This document shows positions 44,053 through 52,339 of a stretch of DNA of 64,000 nucleotides, in pieces; within the stretch, counting starts at the first letter, position 1; each line of letters starts with the position of its first letter. Location of the stretch: positions 2,542,001 through 2,606,000 of the forward strand of contig JAXGMV010000001.1 in NCBI GenBank assembly GCA_040768445.1. Direction: 5' to 3'. Both the position numbers and the translations under genes were made by a program. Under the pieces are notes generated by a model. The model ran no database searches. It saw nothing but the letters and a program-made list of their open reading frames with translations, and had not been told where the DNA came from. The stretch comes from JAXGMV01 sp040768445 (GTDB lineage: Bacteria > Chloroflexota > Anaerolineae > Anaerolineales > Anaerolineaceae).

Positions 44053-44387
44053 TAGTACACCTCGCAAAGAATAAAATCACTAATCGTTAACAATAACCAA
44101 GCGCTTCAAAAAGATTCGGCGCTTACATCAAGTTGACAGTAAAATTCACTATACATGCAGCCTGAAATTGTATCATAACCCCGCTAATTATTCAATGGCA
44201 ATTTTGGAAGCAAATTTTGTGTTCAATTAACATAATCAGTATTCAATATTGGATTATACCGTATAAAAAGGTACATTTCTCCCGATTGTCAGTTTACAAA
44301 ATTCTTCTCTTGAGATTATTGCGCTTATGCTAAAATTCTCTAGTTGATTTTTCTAAAGTCCATATAATTAGGAGTGTGGAGCAATAA
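44053..44387. other. 335-base divergent regulatory region between rpoC and the GNAT gene
   Basis: AT-rich. It contains the rpoC promoter (separate entry), a hairpin-forming AAGCGC...GCGCTT pair near 44099-44125 in the rpoC leader, and on the plus strand TTGAGA, 15 bases, TGC-TAAAAT near 44310-44336 as a possible extended -10 promoter for the GNAT gene. No RNA gene recognised. Confidence 0.5.
44167..44195 (-). promoter_or_regulatory. Candidate rpoC promoter
   Basis: Minus strand: TTGAAT (44195-44190), 17-base spacer, TACAAT (44172-44167); 4/6 and 5/6 matches. It implies a leader of about 110 bases before the rpoC GTG. Confidence 0.55.
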
Positions 44388-45233
44388 ATGGATATCATCA
44401 TCAGACCAACCCGCAAAAGTGATTACAATCAGTTGCTTGAGGTGGAGATTGCAGCCACACCTGGTCTAAGTTATCTGCCAAATGTGTTTGATATGTTCCT
44501 CCATGACATAACTGGTCATTTTCTTACTGCTGAAGTTGGTGGTAAAGTGGTTGGTTGTGGAAAATTTTCGATGATGATTGATGGCTCTGCCTGGCTGGAA
44601 ACACTCAGAGTGCTGCCAAAATTTCAAGGCATTGGCGTAGGCAAAGCCTTTTATGATGAATTTCTTAGGCTTTCCATGTTGAAGCACACATCACAGCTAC
44701 GAATGTACACAGGGCTAAGAAATGTTGTTAGTAAAGGGTTGGCTGAAAAATATGGTTTCCAGTTAGTTGGTACATTCAAAACTGCCTCGTGCACGGTTAT
44801 GCCATATTTACACCCACTTGAATCTAATAACTTTCTTCCAGTGAAGAATCTAGAAGACATCATTCCAGACATTGACACTTTCAAAGAGAACTGGGGAAAT
44901 TTGATTGGATTAAACAGGACTTTCTTTTCTCTAAATGAGGGTGCGTTTCAAGAGCTCATTAAATTAAAGTGGCTATACGCAAATTCAGATGGAAAAAATT
45001 CTGTCATTCTTGGTTCTCGCTTTATGCCGGAGAAAGCCTTATACATCCTGGCATATCTTGGAGACCCAAAGTCAATTCTGGGTTTTGCGATGCAGAAAGC
45101 TATTGAAGTAAAAACTCAAAAGTTGATCTGTCACTTTCCTGCATCTGTAACCAGAATATTTGATGATCTCTCAGCTAATGGGATGCAAATCGAACCCTCG
45201 GAAATCATCGTGATGGAACGCGATCAGTCTTAA
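44388..45233 (+). CDS. GNAT N-acetyltransferase with extra C-terminal region
   Basis: 281 residues. The first 140 are a GNAT domain, with the acetyl-CoA motif LRVLPKFQGIGVGKAFYDEF and VSKGLAEKYGFQLVGTF. The C-terminal 140 residues do not match a second GNAT motif set that I can see, although FMPEKALYILAYLGDP is regular alpha/beta in appearance and may be a degenerate second domain. Substrate unknown. GGAG lies 12 bases before the ATG. Convergent with the sensor kinase gene. Confidence 0.8.
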   Translation: MDIIIRPTRKSDYNQLLEVEIAATPGLSYLPNVFDMFLHDITGHFLTAEVGGKVVGCGKFSMMIDGSAWLETLRVLPKFQGIGVGKAFYDEFLRLSMLKHTSQLRMYTGLRNVVSKGLAEKYGFQLVGTFKTASCTVMPYLHPLESNNFLPVKNLEDIIPDIDTFKENWGNLIGLNRTFFSLNEGAFQELIKLKWLYANSDGKNSVILGSRFMPEKALYILAYLGDPKSILGFAMQKAIEVKTQKLICHFPASVTRIFDDLSANGMQIEPSEIIVMERDQS

Positions 45234-45286
45234 ATAACCAAACTATAGCAGGCTTCTTTGTATTGAGTATTTTCTGAGTCGATAGT

Positions 45287-48200
45287 CTAGAACTTGGGTT
45301 TTATTGGTAATTCGAATGAAAATAGGCTACCTTTTCCAAGCTGACTTTGAGCATTGACCTTTCCCCCATGTCTTTTTACGATAGAATTGACAATTGATAA
45401 TCCCAGGCTGCTGTGATGAGTTCCACTTGATGAATCACTGGTGTGCAGCCGATTAAAGATATTGTTTAAGTCAATAGGAGATATTCCTTTACCTGTATCT
45501 TTTACATAGAAGCCAATGTTATTTCCTTTGGGTTCACAACCAATATTTATTGCACCATTCATCATTGTAAACCGTATGGCATTTTCAATTAAATTGGACA
45601 GCGCGCGCAATATCAATTCTCTATCTGCTGATAATAAAATATCTTTTTCCAATTTTGTAACAGCGAAATTGATCTTATTTTGTGCGATCACAGGCTGAAA
45701 CGAATGATATGCCTCATCCAGTAATTCATTGCATGAGAAGTTGGAGATCTTCAAAGCGTCTCCTGATTCCAACCTGTCAAGGTCAAGCAGGTTGTTAACC
45801 AGACGAGAAAGACCCTCTAAATCAAGGTTCATCTGGTCCAGATAATTCTTTTGCCTTTCATTCAATTGGCCAACCATCTGAATCATTGTGCCATAGCCCT
45901 TTAAAAGGGATAGCGGTGTTTTTAATTCATGGCTGACCGTTGAGACAAATTCCAATCTCATTTTGTCAACCGTCTTATAGTAGGTAATATCTTTCAGCAC
46001 ACAAATCCGTCCCGCATTAAGATCAGTGTGAGCAGCGTTTGTGCATCTCACGGAAAATACCCTGCCATCCTGCAGAGTAATTTCATCTTCAAAATCAGTA
46101 TCACGGCGAGATACTATCAATTCCAGAAACTTTTCATTATTGATTAAATTATGCACCGGTTGTCCTTGTTTAATGACTTTTTTCAAGCCATCAAGGTTTG
46201 CCGCTGCCTGGTTCGCAATAATGATCTGATTTTGGTTATCCAATACAAAAACAGGATCAGGAATTGCATTGAGTACGGATTCAAGTCTTTGTTTACCAAC
46301 GTGTGCTGAATAGTACAGGCTGGCATTCGACGCAGCCAAAGAAGCCTGACCCGCCATAGTTGTAAAATATCTTATCTCTTCAGTCGTGAATTGGTGCGGT
46401 TCTTTATAACCCAACCATAGAATACCAAAAAATTCATTTTTATAATAAATCGATATAGCAATCAGTGCGCCAGGCATCATTTCTGCGTGAAATTGAAGTC
46501 TTCTTTCACGATAACAATTGGGCACATCCAGGTACTCACGGTCGCGCATCATTTCCATCAATTGGATGTCAAGATAGGCGTAATCATTTGCGATTCTTGA
46601 ACTGACAAAAGTAATTGGCTCATCGGTAAGCTCGCCTTCAACAACATTAGAAACAAGGCAAATCCTTCCAAAATACACATCACTTTCTATGATGTTATCC
46701 AGAATAGGTCGAATGGCTTCTTCAAAATTTAGGTTTTCCGCTACCGAGTTTGATACTACAAGAACTTTGCTCATTTCATTTATGCGCTGGCGCAATTTTT
46801 GCCGCATTGTGTCCAAAGAACCTGCCAGCTTACCCAACTCATCTTTTCGGTCGAGATCAAGCTGATTGGCCAGATTCCCATTGGAGATAGCCTCCGCTTC
46901 AAGTCCAAGAATTCGTATTGAACTGGATATTGAATTTAAAGTAAAACGCCAGAATAATAAAAAGATGACCAGGAAGATTACCAACATGGTTGTTATTGGC
47001 CAGGCAATATTCATTGCCACAGCGCGAGTCTCATCAGATGGAATATTCAACAATATTAACCAATTTGGCCCAATAATGCGGTGAGCAAAACTGTAAGTCC
47101 CTGTTCCGGCCATTGAACGGTCCAAATAATAGCTGCTATTGTCAATTATCTCTCCCTGATAGTAAGAGAAGATGCTTCCTTCATCAGATGAATGAAGCAC
47201 TCTATAATCAGTATCGAGAATATACCAGTTACCTCCTTCAAGATTTGTTTTATTCAATAGGCTCACAAGAGGTGCAGTTATTCTGTTATCAGAAAGGGTT
47301 GTATAACCGGATACTATTCCAATGATTTGAGTCTCACTATCGATAATAGGTTTAATAAAATTGAACTTGACGCCATTATTGTTGCTGTTTGGCGGAAGGG
47401 TAACGATTTGTAGTTCAGCGCCACGCGTCGCATTTTGGAGCGCGTTCATTTCAAGATCTGACAATTTCCCTGATGTAAGCCCGGGTGTTCCTTTGATTAT
47501 CTCGCCATTAGAATCAAATAAAGCAGCATCAGTAAAAAAATGGTTGTCCGAGATTTTTTCATCAAAGTCATCTATACTATCCTGCAGTGTTATGTCGCTG
47601 GCTGGAAAATCACTTAGATCGCTAATCTCTTTTTGCCCGGTCTCAAAAAACATCGGAAGTTCGTTCTGAGCGTAAAACACAAGGTCTTTCAATCGATTTT
47701 CATAAAATCTTTCTGACAGAAATGTTGATAGCTGCCACACAACAGCAACAATGATAGCAAACATCGCCAATGAAATTGGTAATAATCGATTGAAGAACCT
47801 GTTTGATAAACTATTGCTTTTATCAGCTTGGGGTTCTATTTCCTCAACAGACCAATTCAGAAGGTCATTTTTGATTCCAATATTGCACAGATATCCAGAA
47901 ATAATTACAGGCAGCAAGTACTGTATTAATTTATAAGCCCCGCTCTTGAGCCAATCATCCAGGCGAAGCAAGATTTGGCCGTCAGTAATTATTACGGTGC
48001 TGATTAAGTATAACGGCACCAAGTAGAAGACGGATTTGATGCCTGCTAATAATGGTGTGTTGGATTTGTTCGAACCAGGGACACGCTTATTAACGATTAG
48101 AAAAAATGCCAGGGCTAGAAAAAAATAATCAAAAAAAGATATGAGCTGATGAGCAGCCCAAAGTGAATAAATAAAACCACTTAATAACGCTAGAATGAGC

Positions 48201-48544
48201 GCTGGACCCAGACCAAGTGTTCCGACAGCAATCATCCAGGGGAGGGAAGAAAGCGGGTGAACAATTGGTGCGGCGATCTCTATGGGTGCGCCAGGAATGC
48301 TAATAGCCCAGCAACTGGGAAACTGTACCCCAATGATGCCTGTAGTTATTGGACTGAGAAGCAGCAGGAAAATGAAAAATCGCTTTTTCCTCTTATTATT
48401 AAATTGCATGGATAGATGGTCACGGTATTTTAAAAGGTAAAACAAACCAACAAGACTCAAGCACAACAAACCTAACCATCCCAACCAGGTAAATGGAAGG
48501 GTGATATAAGGATTCCTGCTGTAAATAGATAATAAAAACTGCAT
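45287..48544 (-). CDS. Large membrane-bound sensor histidine kinase
   Basis: 1085 residues. Order: a multi-helix membrane region (about 1-260, roughly eight helices), an extracytoplasmic sensor region (about 280-500) that looks dCache-like, another helix (about 510-532), HAMP (SISSSIRILGLEAEAISNG to about 590), GAF (about 590-750), PAS (about 757-860), HisKA with SHELKTPLS (His872) and HATPase_c with SNLIENAIRF, KDTGKGI and SSLGLSIV. It should autophosphorylate on His872 in response to an extracellular or intracellular signal. No response regulator gene adjoins it. It starts 21 bases after the C69 hydrolase gene on the same strand. Confidence 0.9.
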   Translation of the reverse strand: MQFLLSIYSRNPYITLPFTWLGWLGLLCLSLVGLFYLLKYRDHLSMQFNNKRKKRFFIFLLLLSPITTGIIGVQFPSCWAISIPGAPIEIAAPIVHPLSSLPWMIAVGTLGLGPALILALLSGFIYSLWAAHQLISFFDYFFLALAFFLIVNKRVPGSNKSNTPLLAGIKSVFYLVPLYLISTVIITDGQILLRLDDWLKSGAYKLIQYLLPVIISGYLCNIGIKNDLLNWSVEEIEPQADKSNSLSNRFFNRLLPISLAMFAIIVAVVWQLSTFLSERFYENRLKDLVFYAQNELPMFFETGQKEISDLSDFPASDITLQDSIDDFDEKISDNHFFTDAALFDSNGEIIKGTPGLTSGKLSDLEMNALQNATRGAELQIVTLPPNSNNNGVKFNFIKPIIDSETQIIGIVSGYTTLSDNRITAPLVSLLNKTNLEGGNWYILDTDYRVLHSSDEGSIFSYYQGEIIDNSSYYLDRSMAGTGTYSFAHRIIGPNWLILLNIPSDETRAVAMNIAWPITTMLVIFLVIFLLFWRFTLNSISSSIRILGLEAEAISNGNLANQLDLDRKDELGKLAGSLDTMRQKLRQRINEMSKVLVVSNSVAENLNFEEAIRPILDNIIESDVYFGRICLVSNVVEGELTDEPITFVSSRIANDYAYLDIQLMEMMRDREYLDVPNCYRERRLQFHAEMMPGALIAISIYYKNEFFGILWLGYKEPHQFTTEEIRYFTTMAGQASLAASNASLYYSAHVGKQRLESVLNAIPDPVFVLDNQNQIIIANQAAANLDGLKKVIKQGQPVHNLINNEKFLELIVSRRDTDFEDEITLQDGRVFSVRCTNAAHTDLNAGRICVLKDITYYKTVDKMRLEFVSTVSHELKTPLSLLKGYGTMIQMVGQLNERQKNYLDQMNLDLEGLSRLVNNLLDLDRLESGDALKISNFSCNELLDEAYHSFQPVIAQNKINFAVTKLEKDILLSADRELILRALSNLIENAIRFTMMNGAINIGCEPKGNNIGFYVKDTGKGISPIDLNNIFNRLHTSDSSSGTHHSSLGLSIVNSIVKRHGGKVNAQSQLGKGSLFSFELPIKPKF

Positions 48545-48565
48545 TAGATCATCATCACAAACGGT

Positions 48566-49903
48566 TTAATTTAATAATTTATCTATGTTTGCTTTGCGAT
48601 TGATATTCTTCCATGTTGATTTATAAAGTATTGGCTCCTTTGATTCAATAGACTTATCCACAATCAATTTTTGCCAAACTTTTTCAAATTCTCCTGCTTG
48701 GGTAAAGCAGTCTTGGCTCAATCTTTGCCGTAATTCCACTCCCTGCGTTTGGGCTTGTTGAGATTGCTCTACAAATTTGGCTTGTAAACACATTTGCTCC
48801 TGCCTACCCAACTGCATAGAGTCTTCATAATTTTTTATAATTCTTCGATGCAGTAATTCATGCTGCCAGAAAAGAGATGTCTCATCATACTCACCAACAG
48901 GCGACTGACCGATGTCTGGAATGCCAGCATCAATCCATACTGGCTTAAACAGACTTGTGCATGGAGCTGAAGTCCCTGTTATCCAGTAGGTCTGATTATC
49001 TACCGTGAGATCTGCAACAAGCGACGCGACAGATTGGCTTTCCCGAACCGGTCCAAAGCCTGTATGCATACAAACCTGTGCCCCAGTTAATTTTTTTCCA
49101 GGATTGTAAGGTTCATGGCCGTTGCCATGAGATTGCAGCGCTGAGAACATGTTTGTCACATCTGCTGACCCGATAGATTCCTTTAGTTGCTCAAATGAAC
49201 AACTCTGCCGGTTATGTGAATCACTGAATGTGGTATAGAGAAAATCAGAATAATTCTTGGCAAAATTGAATTGTTTTTTATCCTTACACCATCCCTTTTC
49301 AATAGCATTACTCACAAGTTGATCAGACGCCATGTCGAAGTCGTTTCCCAGTGTAATGGCATTAGAGATCGTATAAATATCAATTACGCGTTTTGCCGCC
49401 CAGTGCTTACCAGCGGTTTCTAGTACCCATGCTTCATTAGGATCTGTGATGATAAAACTGTTGTGGTAAAACATACTGTGATCGAATCCACAGTTACCAC
49501 CCTGGCCGTATTCCTCTAAAAGAGAGATAATGACTTTTAATGCCTCAGAAGAACTGGCAGCCCTTTGTAAACTAAGGCGAATTAGATCCATTCCGGTCAA
49601 ACCAGAAGTTTTTTGATAGTCTTCCTTAGTAAAAACAGCCTCATTTCCAATCACCACGCCAAACTCATTAGCACCAATCTCACACCCCCACATCCAAAAT
49701 GGCTTTGAGATTAAGACTGTGTTGGTTCTTTTAACTTGCGGGATAGTGATATAGGTACATTTCTGCATATCAGAAGGCGCATGATCCCTGCCTGGAATTA
49801 TCAAGGGTTCTTGAGCTTCGTTCGGATGCCTGTCACTATTTTTTCCAAAATAGACATGCCCATTTTTTGTTGCATTGCCCATCATAACCATCGTATCACA
49901 CAT
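48566..49903 (-). CDS. Secernin-like C69 family hydrolase
   Basis: 445 residues. It begins MCDTMVMMGNATKNGH, so Cys2 becomes the N-terminal nucleophile after Met removal, as in dipeptidase PepD/secernin (Ntn hydrolase fold). Further family signatures are FGKNSDRHPNEAQE, GANEFGVVIGNEAVF, GLTGMDLIRLSLQRA, GGNCGF and the WVLETAGKHWAAKRV segment. Bacterial members are dipeptidases or amidohydrolases; substrate not determinable. A run of Gln residues near position 395 (EQSQQAQTQGVELRQRL) suggests a helical insert. It lies 46 bases after cmk. Confidence 0.85.
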   Translation of the reverse strand: MCDTMVMMGNATKNGHVYFGKNSDRHPNEAQEPLIIPGRDHAPSDMQKCTYITIPQVKRTNTVLISKPFWMWGCEIGANEFGVVIGNEAVFTKEDYQKTSGLTGMDLIRLSLQRAASSSEALKVIISLLEEYGQGGNCGFDHSMFYHNSFIITDPNEAWVLETAGKHWAAKRVIDIYTISNAITLGNDFDMASDQLVSNAIEKGWCKDKKQFNFAKNYSDFLYTTFSDSHNRQSCSFEQLKESIGSADVTNMFSALQSHGNGHEPYNPGKKLTGAQVCMHTGFGPVRESQSVASLVADLTVDNQTYWITGTSAPCTSLFKPVWIDAGIPDIGQSPVGEYDETSLFWQHELLHRRIIKNYEDSMQLGRQEQMCLQAKFVEQSQQAQTQGVELRQRLSQDCFTQAGEFEKVWQKLIVDKSIESKEPILYKSTWKNINRKANIDKLLN

Positions 49904-49949
49904 GGTTTTTACACTCCATTTCTATACGGGTTATTATTTCACATCATTA

Positions 49950-50621
49950 TTATAGTAGCTCAAGAACTTTGTTATAAACCTCTTGAACGGATAAATCATC
50001 AGTTTGTATTACAACAGCATCTTCAGCCGGCTTTAGCGGCGCAGTCGCACGTGTGGAATCAATTTGGTCCCTCTTGATCATGCTTTCAAGGATCTCTGCA
50101 TAGGGGAGATCAATCCCCCTGGCAGCCAACTCCTTTTGTCTTCTCAATGCCCTGCTTTCAACAGAGGCATCCAGGTAGATTTTTAGATCTGCTTGAGGCA
50201 GAACAACGGTTCCGATGTCTCTGCCAGCCATCACAATTCTTCCCTTTGACCCAATCTGCTTTTGCTGCTGTGTCATGGCTACGCGCACTCCAGGATATGC
50301 GCTCACGACTGATACGTTCTCGTCTACTGCTTCACTGCGTATTTCCCACGTCACATCAATGCCATCCAACATGACATCAAATTTTCGTCCATCATTATTG
50401 GTTGTCTGCTGGATGTCAATTTTTATTGTCCTTGCCAGTTCAGTGATTGCATCTCCACAAGTCAGGTCAACAGCTCTGTTCAGTGCAGCCAGCGTCACAG
50501 CCCGATACATAACACCGGTGTCAAAGTACAGATAGTCCAATTTCTTAGCCAGTAGCTCGGCAATCGTTGATTTGCCAGATGCAGCAGTGCCATCAATGGC
50601 GATGATGTTTGGTGTGCCCAT
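49950..50621 (-). CDS. cmk: Cytidylate kinase
   Basis: Phosphorylates CMP and dCMP. 223 residues: Walker A AIDGTAASGKSTIAE, YLYFDTGVMYRAVT, MAGRDIGTVVLPQADLKIYLDA and the lid region RRQKELAARG with RDQIDSTRATAPL. I chose ATG 50621, which follows GAGGT by five bases; a longer frame would run into the upstream glycosyltransferase gene. It follows that gene by 11 bases. Confidence 0.94.
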   Translation of the reverse strand: MGTPNIIAIDGTAASGKSTIAELLAKKLDYLYFDTGVMYRAVTLAALNRAVDLTCGDAITELARTIKIDIQQTTNNDGRKFDVMLDGIDVTWEIRSEAVDENVSVVSAYPGVRVAMTQQQKQIGSKGRIVMAGRDIGTVVLPQADLKIYLDASVESRALRRQKELAARGIDLPYAEILESMIKRDQIDSTRATAPLKPAEDAVVIQTDDLSVQEVYNKVLELL

Positions 50622-50632
50622 AATTACCTCAA

Positions 50633-52339
50633 TTATTCTGCGAATAAATCTGAACGTACCCATAGTATTAGGTATTCGTCAATGAATTTTATCTTTCTGG
50701 AAAGAAGCCAATTAAGATAGTCGGAGCCAGTCATAGTATTCCAATCAGGCAGTCTGCTCCACACGAAATCTTGCCCGCGGTAACCAATAGATGACTCAAC
50801 CTGTCCATCAATAGGCGTGATGATCATCGGCGACATTGAATCTTGGTTTATTGCATTTGTATAATTAACAGTTCGAATATTTCGCAGTGCCCAATCCAGA
50901 GAAGGTTCACGGAAATTCACAATATCAATGTTGACACTTTGTGCTGATTGAAATTTCCGTTTAGCTATGTCAGAAATTGTGTCAACCATCAACTTCTCAT
51001 CCACAATAACTGATTGCCTGGCTGTCATTTCTGCGTAGTGACTGTCTTTGCTGCCTATCACTCCCAGCATTGCTCCTGTACTAAATACTAAAAGTACAAG
51101 TCCAAATGAACTGATAAACAAATTTATTCCAAGCTGTAAACCCCAGCCCCAAATGATGAGTATTAAAGTGAGACCAATCAGTACAAACCCACCAATTAAT
51201 GCTGCAATTTGTATCTCAGAAGGGTAAATCTGATAACTGCCGCTGTACATCCCCCTCAAATTGCTGTAAGTGAACAGTATCAAGGTGATGATGACCATCG
51301 TGCCAATCAAAAATGGGATAAGATCGAATCGATCAAGTTGAAACGTTTCAAGAATGTGGCTTGAGATATACAACCACAATGGCAGGATAAGAAAAATTGC
51401 AAAAAAGATATTTCTTGCTGGATATATTAAAGCAAAAATAAAGGCGATGACAATCAACAGCCATATAAATTTCTGGTTTAACTTTCCACTTATTTTTTGA
51501 ACACCCAAAATCAACAAACCAGAAAATAACGGCAGACTGGCATAGCCTAAAAGACCAGCCAGGTATGCTTTTACAGGTAATTCTGGCCCAGAAGCAAAGC
51601 CCTTAAAAAACTCTACTATTGAGCTTACTGTTAGCTGCCAGCCAATTGGGTGGCATGCAAAACCCGACCCCAGTAGCAGGAATGTCAAAGTTCCTGAAAT
51701 GCTGACGCGCCTCCATCCGTGTTTTCCAATCAACAACAGTGAAGAAAGTGACCGTTTAGTTTTGTTATCAATTCCCGTGAGTTGAATTATTGCGATAGTG
51801 ATCACCACAATTAAAAAGCCAGCCCAGAAATATGATCCTGAAAGAACGCCAATGCCAAAGGCAATGCCAGCGAAAATTGGTTTGTTGCTGTAAATAAATC
51901 CAATAATGCAAATAAGAGAGAGTACCGCAATCATATCGCCAGATGCAAACCTGGAAAGACCCACAAGAAGCGGGTCAATCGCCAAAAAAGCGGAAAATAG
52001 TAATATCGTTTTGCCAGATAGTGCTTTTCTAAAAAGAAGCGGTGTTAGAACGACTAATACACCGGCAGTAGCTGGTATTAGCCGTGCAAAAAATGCACTT
52101 GCCTGAAACAACCAAAAAACCATGTTGGTGAATATGATGTAAAGAGGTTGTCCGATAGATGGTGTGAATTCCACTAAATTCAGAGCTTGAACTGCATTGG
52201 CTGATTCTGTACTTGTTAATGGAACGCCATAGACTCCTGCAAATCTAAGAATGATTGCAAGGAGTAAGATTAAACCGTACACAATGAAAAAAGTTTTTCG
52301 ATTATCTATCATTTTCCACAGAATTCCGCCATCTATCAT
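50633..52339 (-). CDS. GT-C (PMT/GT39-like) membrane glycosyltransferase
   Basis: 568 residues with about twelve transmembrane helices and a C-terminal hydrophilic part of about 140 residues. The first extracytoplasmic loop holds TSTESANAVQAL (residues 42-53), where related enzymes have an Asp-Glu pair, and RFASGDMIAVLSLICIIGFIY is typical of the family. It presumably takes sugar from a polyprenyl-phosphate donor outside the membrane; substrate unknown. Its ATG overlaps the stop of the preceding YYY gene by one base (TAATG). Confidence 0.78.
   Translation of the reverse strand: MIDGGILWKMIDNRKTFFIVYGLILLLAIILRFAGVYGVPLTSTESANAVQALNLVEFTPSIGQPLYIIFTNMVFWLFQASAFFARLIPATAGVLVVLTPLLFRKALSGKTILLFSAFLAIDPLLVGLSRFASGDMIAVLSLICIIGFIYSNKPIFAGIAFGIGVLSGSYFWAGFLIVVITIAIIQLTGIDNKTKRSLSSLLLIGKHGWRRVSISGTLTFLLLGSGFACHPIGWQLTVSSIVEFFKGFASGPELPVKAYLAGLLGYASLPLFSGLLILGVQKISGKLNQKFIWLLIVIAFIFALIYPARNIFFAIFLILPLWLYISSHILETFQLDRFDLIPFLIGTMVIITLILFTYSNLRGMYSGSYQIYPSEIQIAALIGGFVLIGLTLILIIWGWGLQLGINLFISSFGLVLLVFSTGAMLGVIGSKDSHYAEMTARQSVIVDEKLMVDTISDIAKRKFQSAQSVNIDIVNFREPSLDWALRNIRTVNYTNAINQDSMSPMIITPIDGQVESSIGYRGQDFVWSRLPDWNTMTGSDYLNWLLSRKIKFIDEYLILWVRSDLFAE

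Noticed and set aside
44099..44125. Small RNA or attenuator in the rpoC leader
   Set aside because: Only a six-base-pair stem with a large loop and no T tract is visible; too weak to call.
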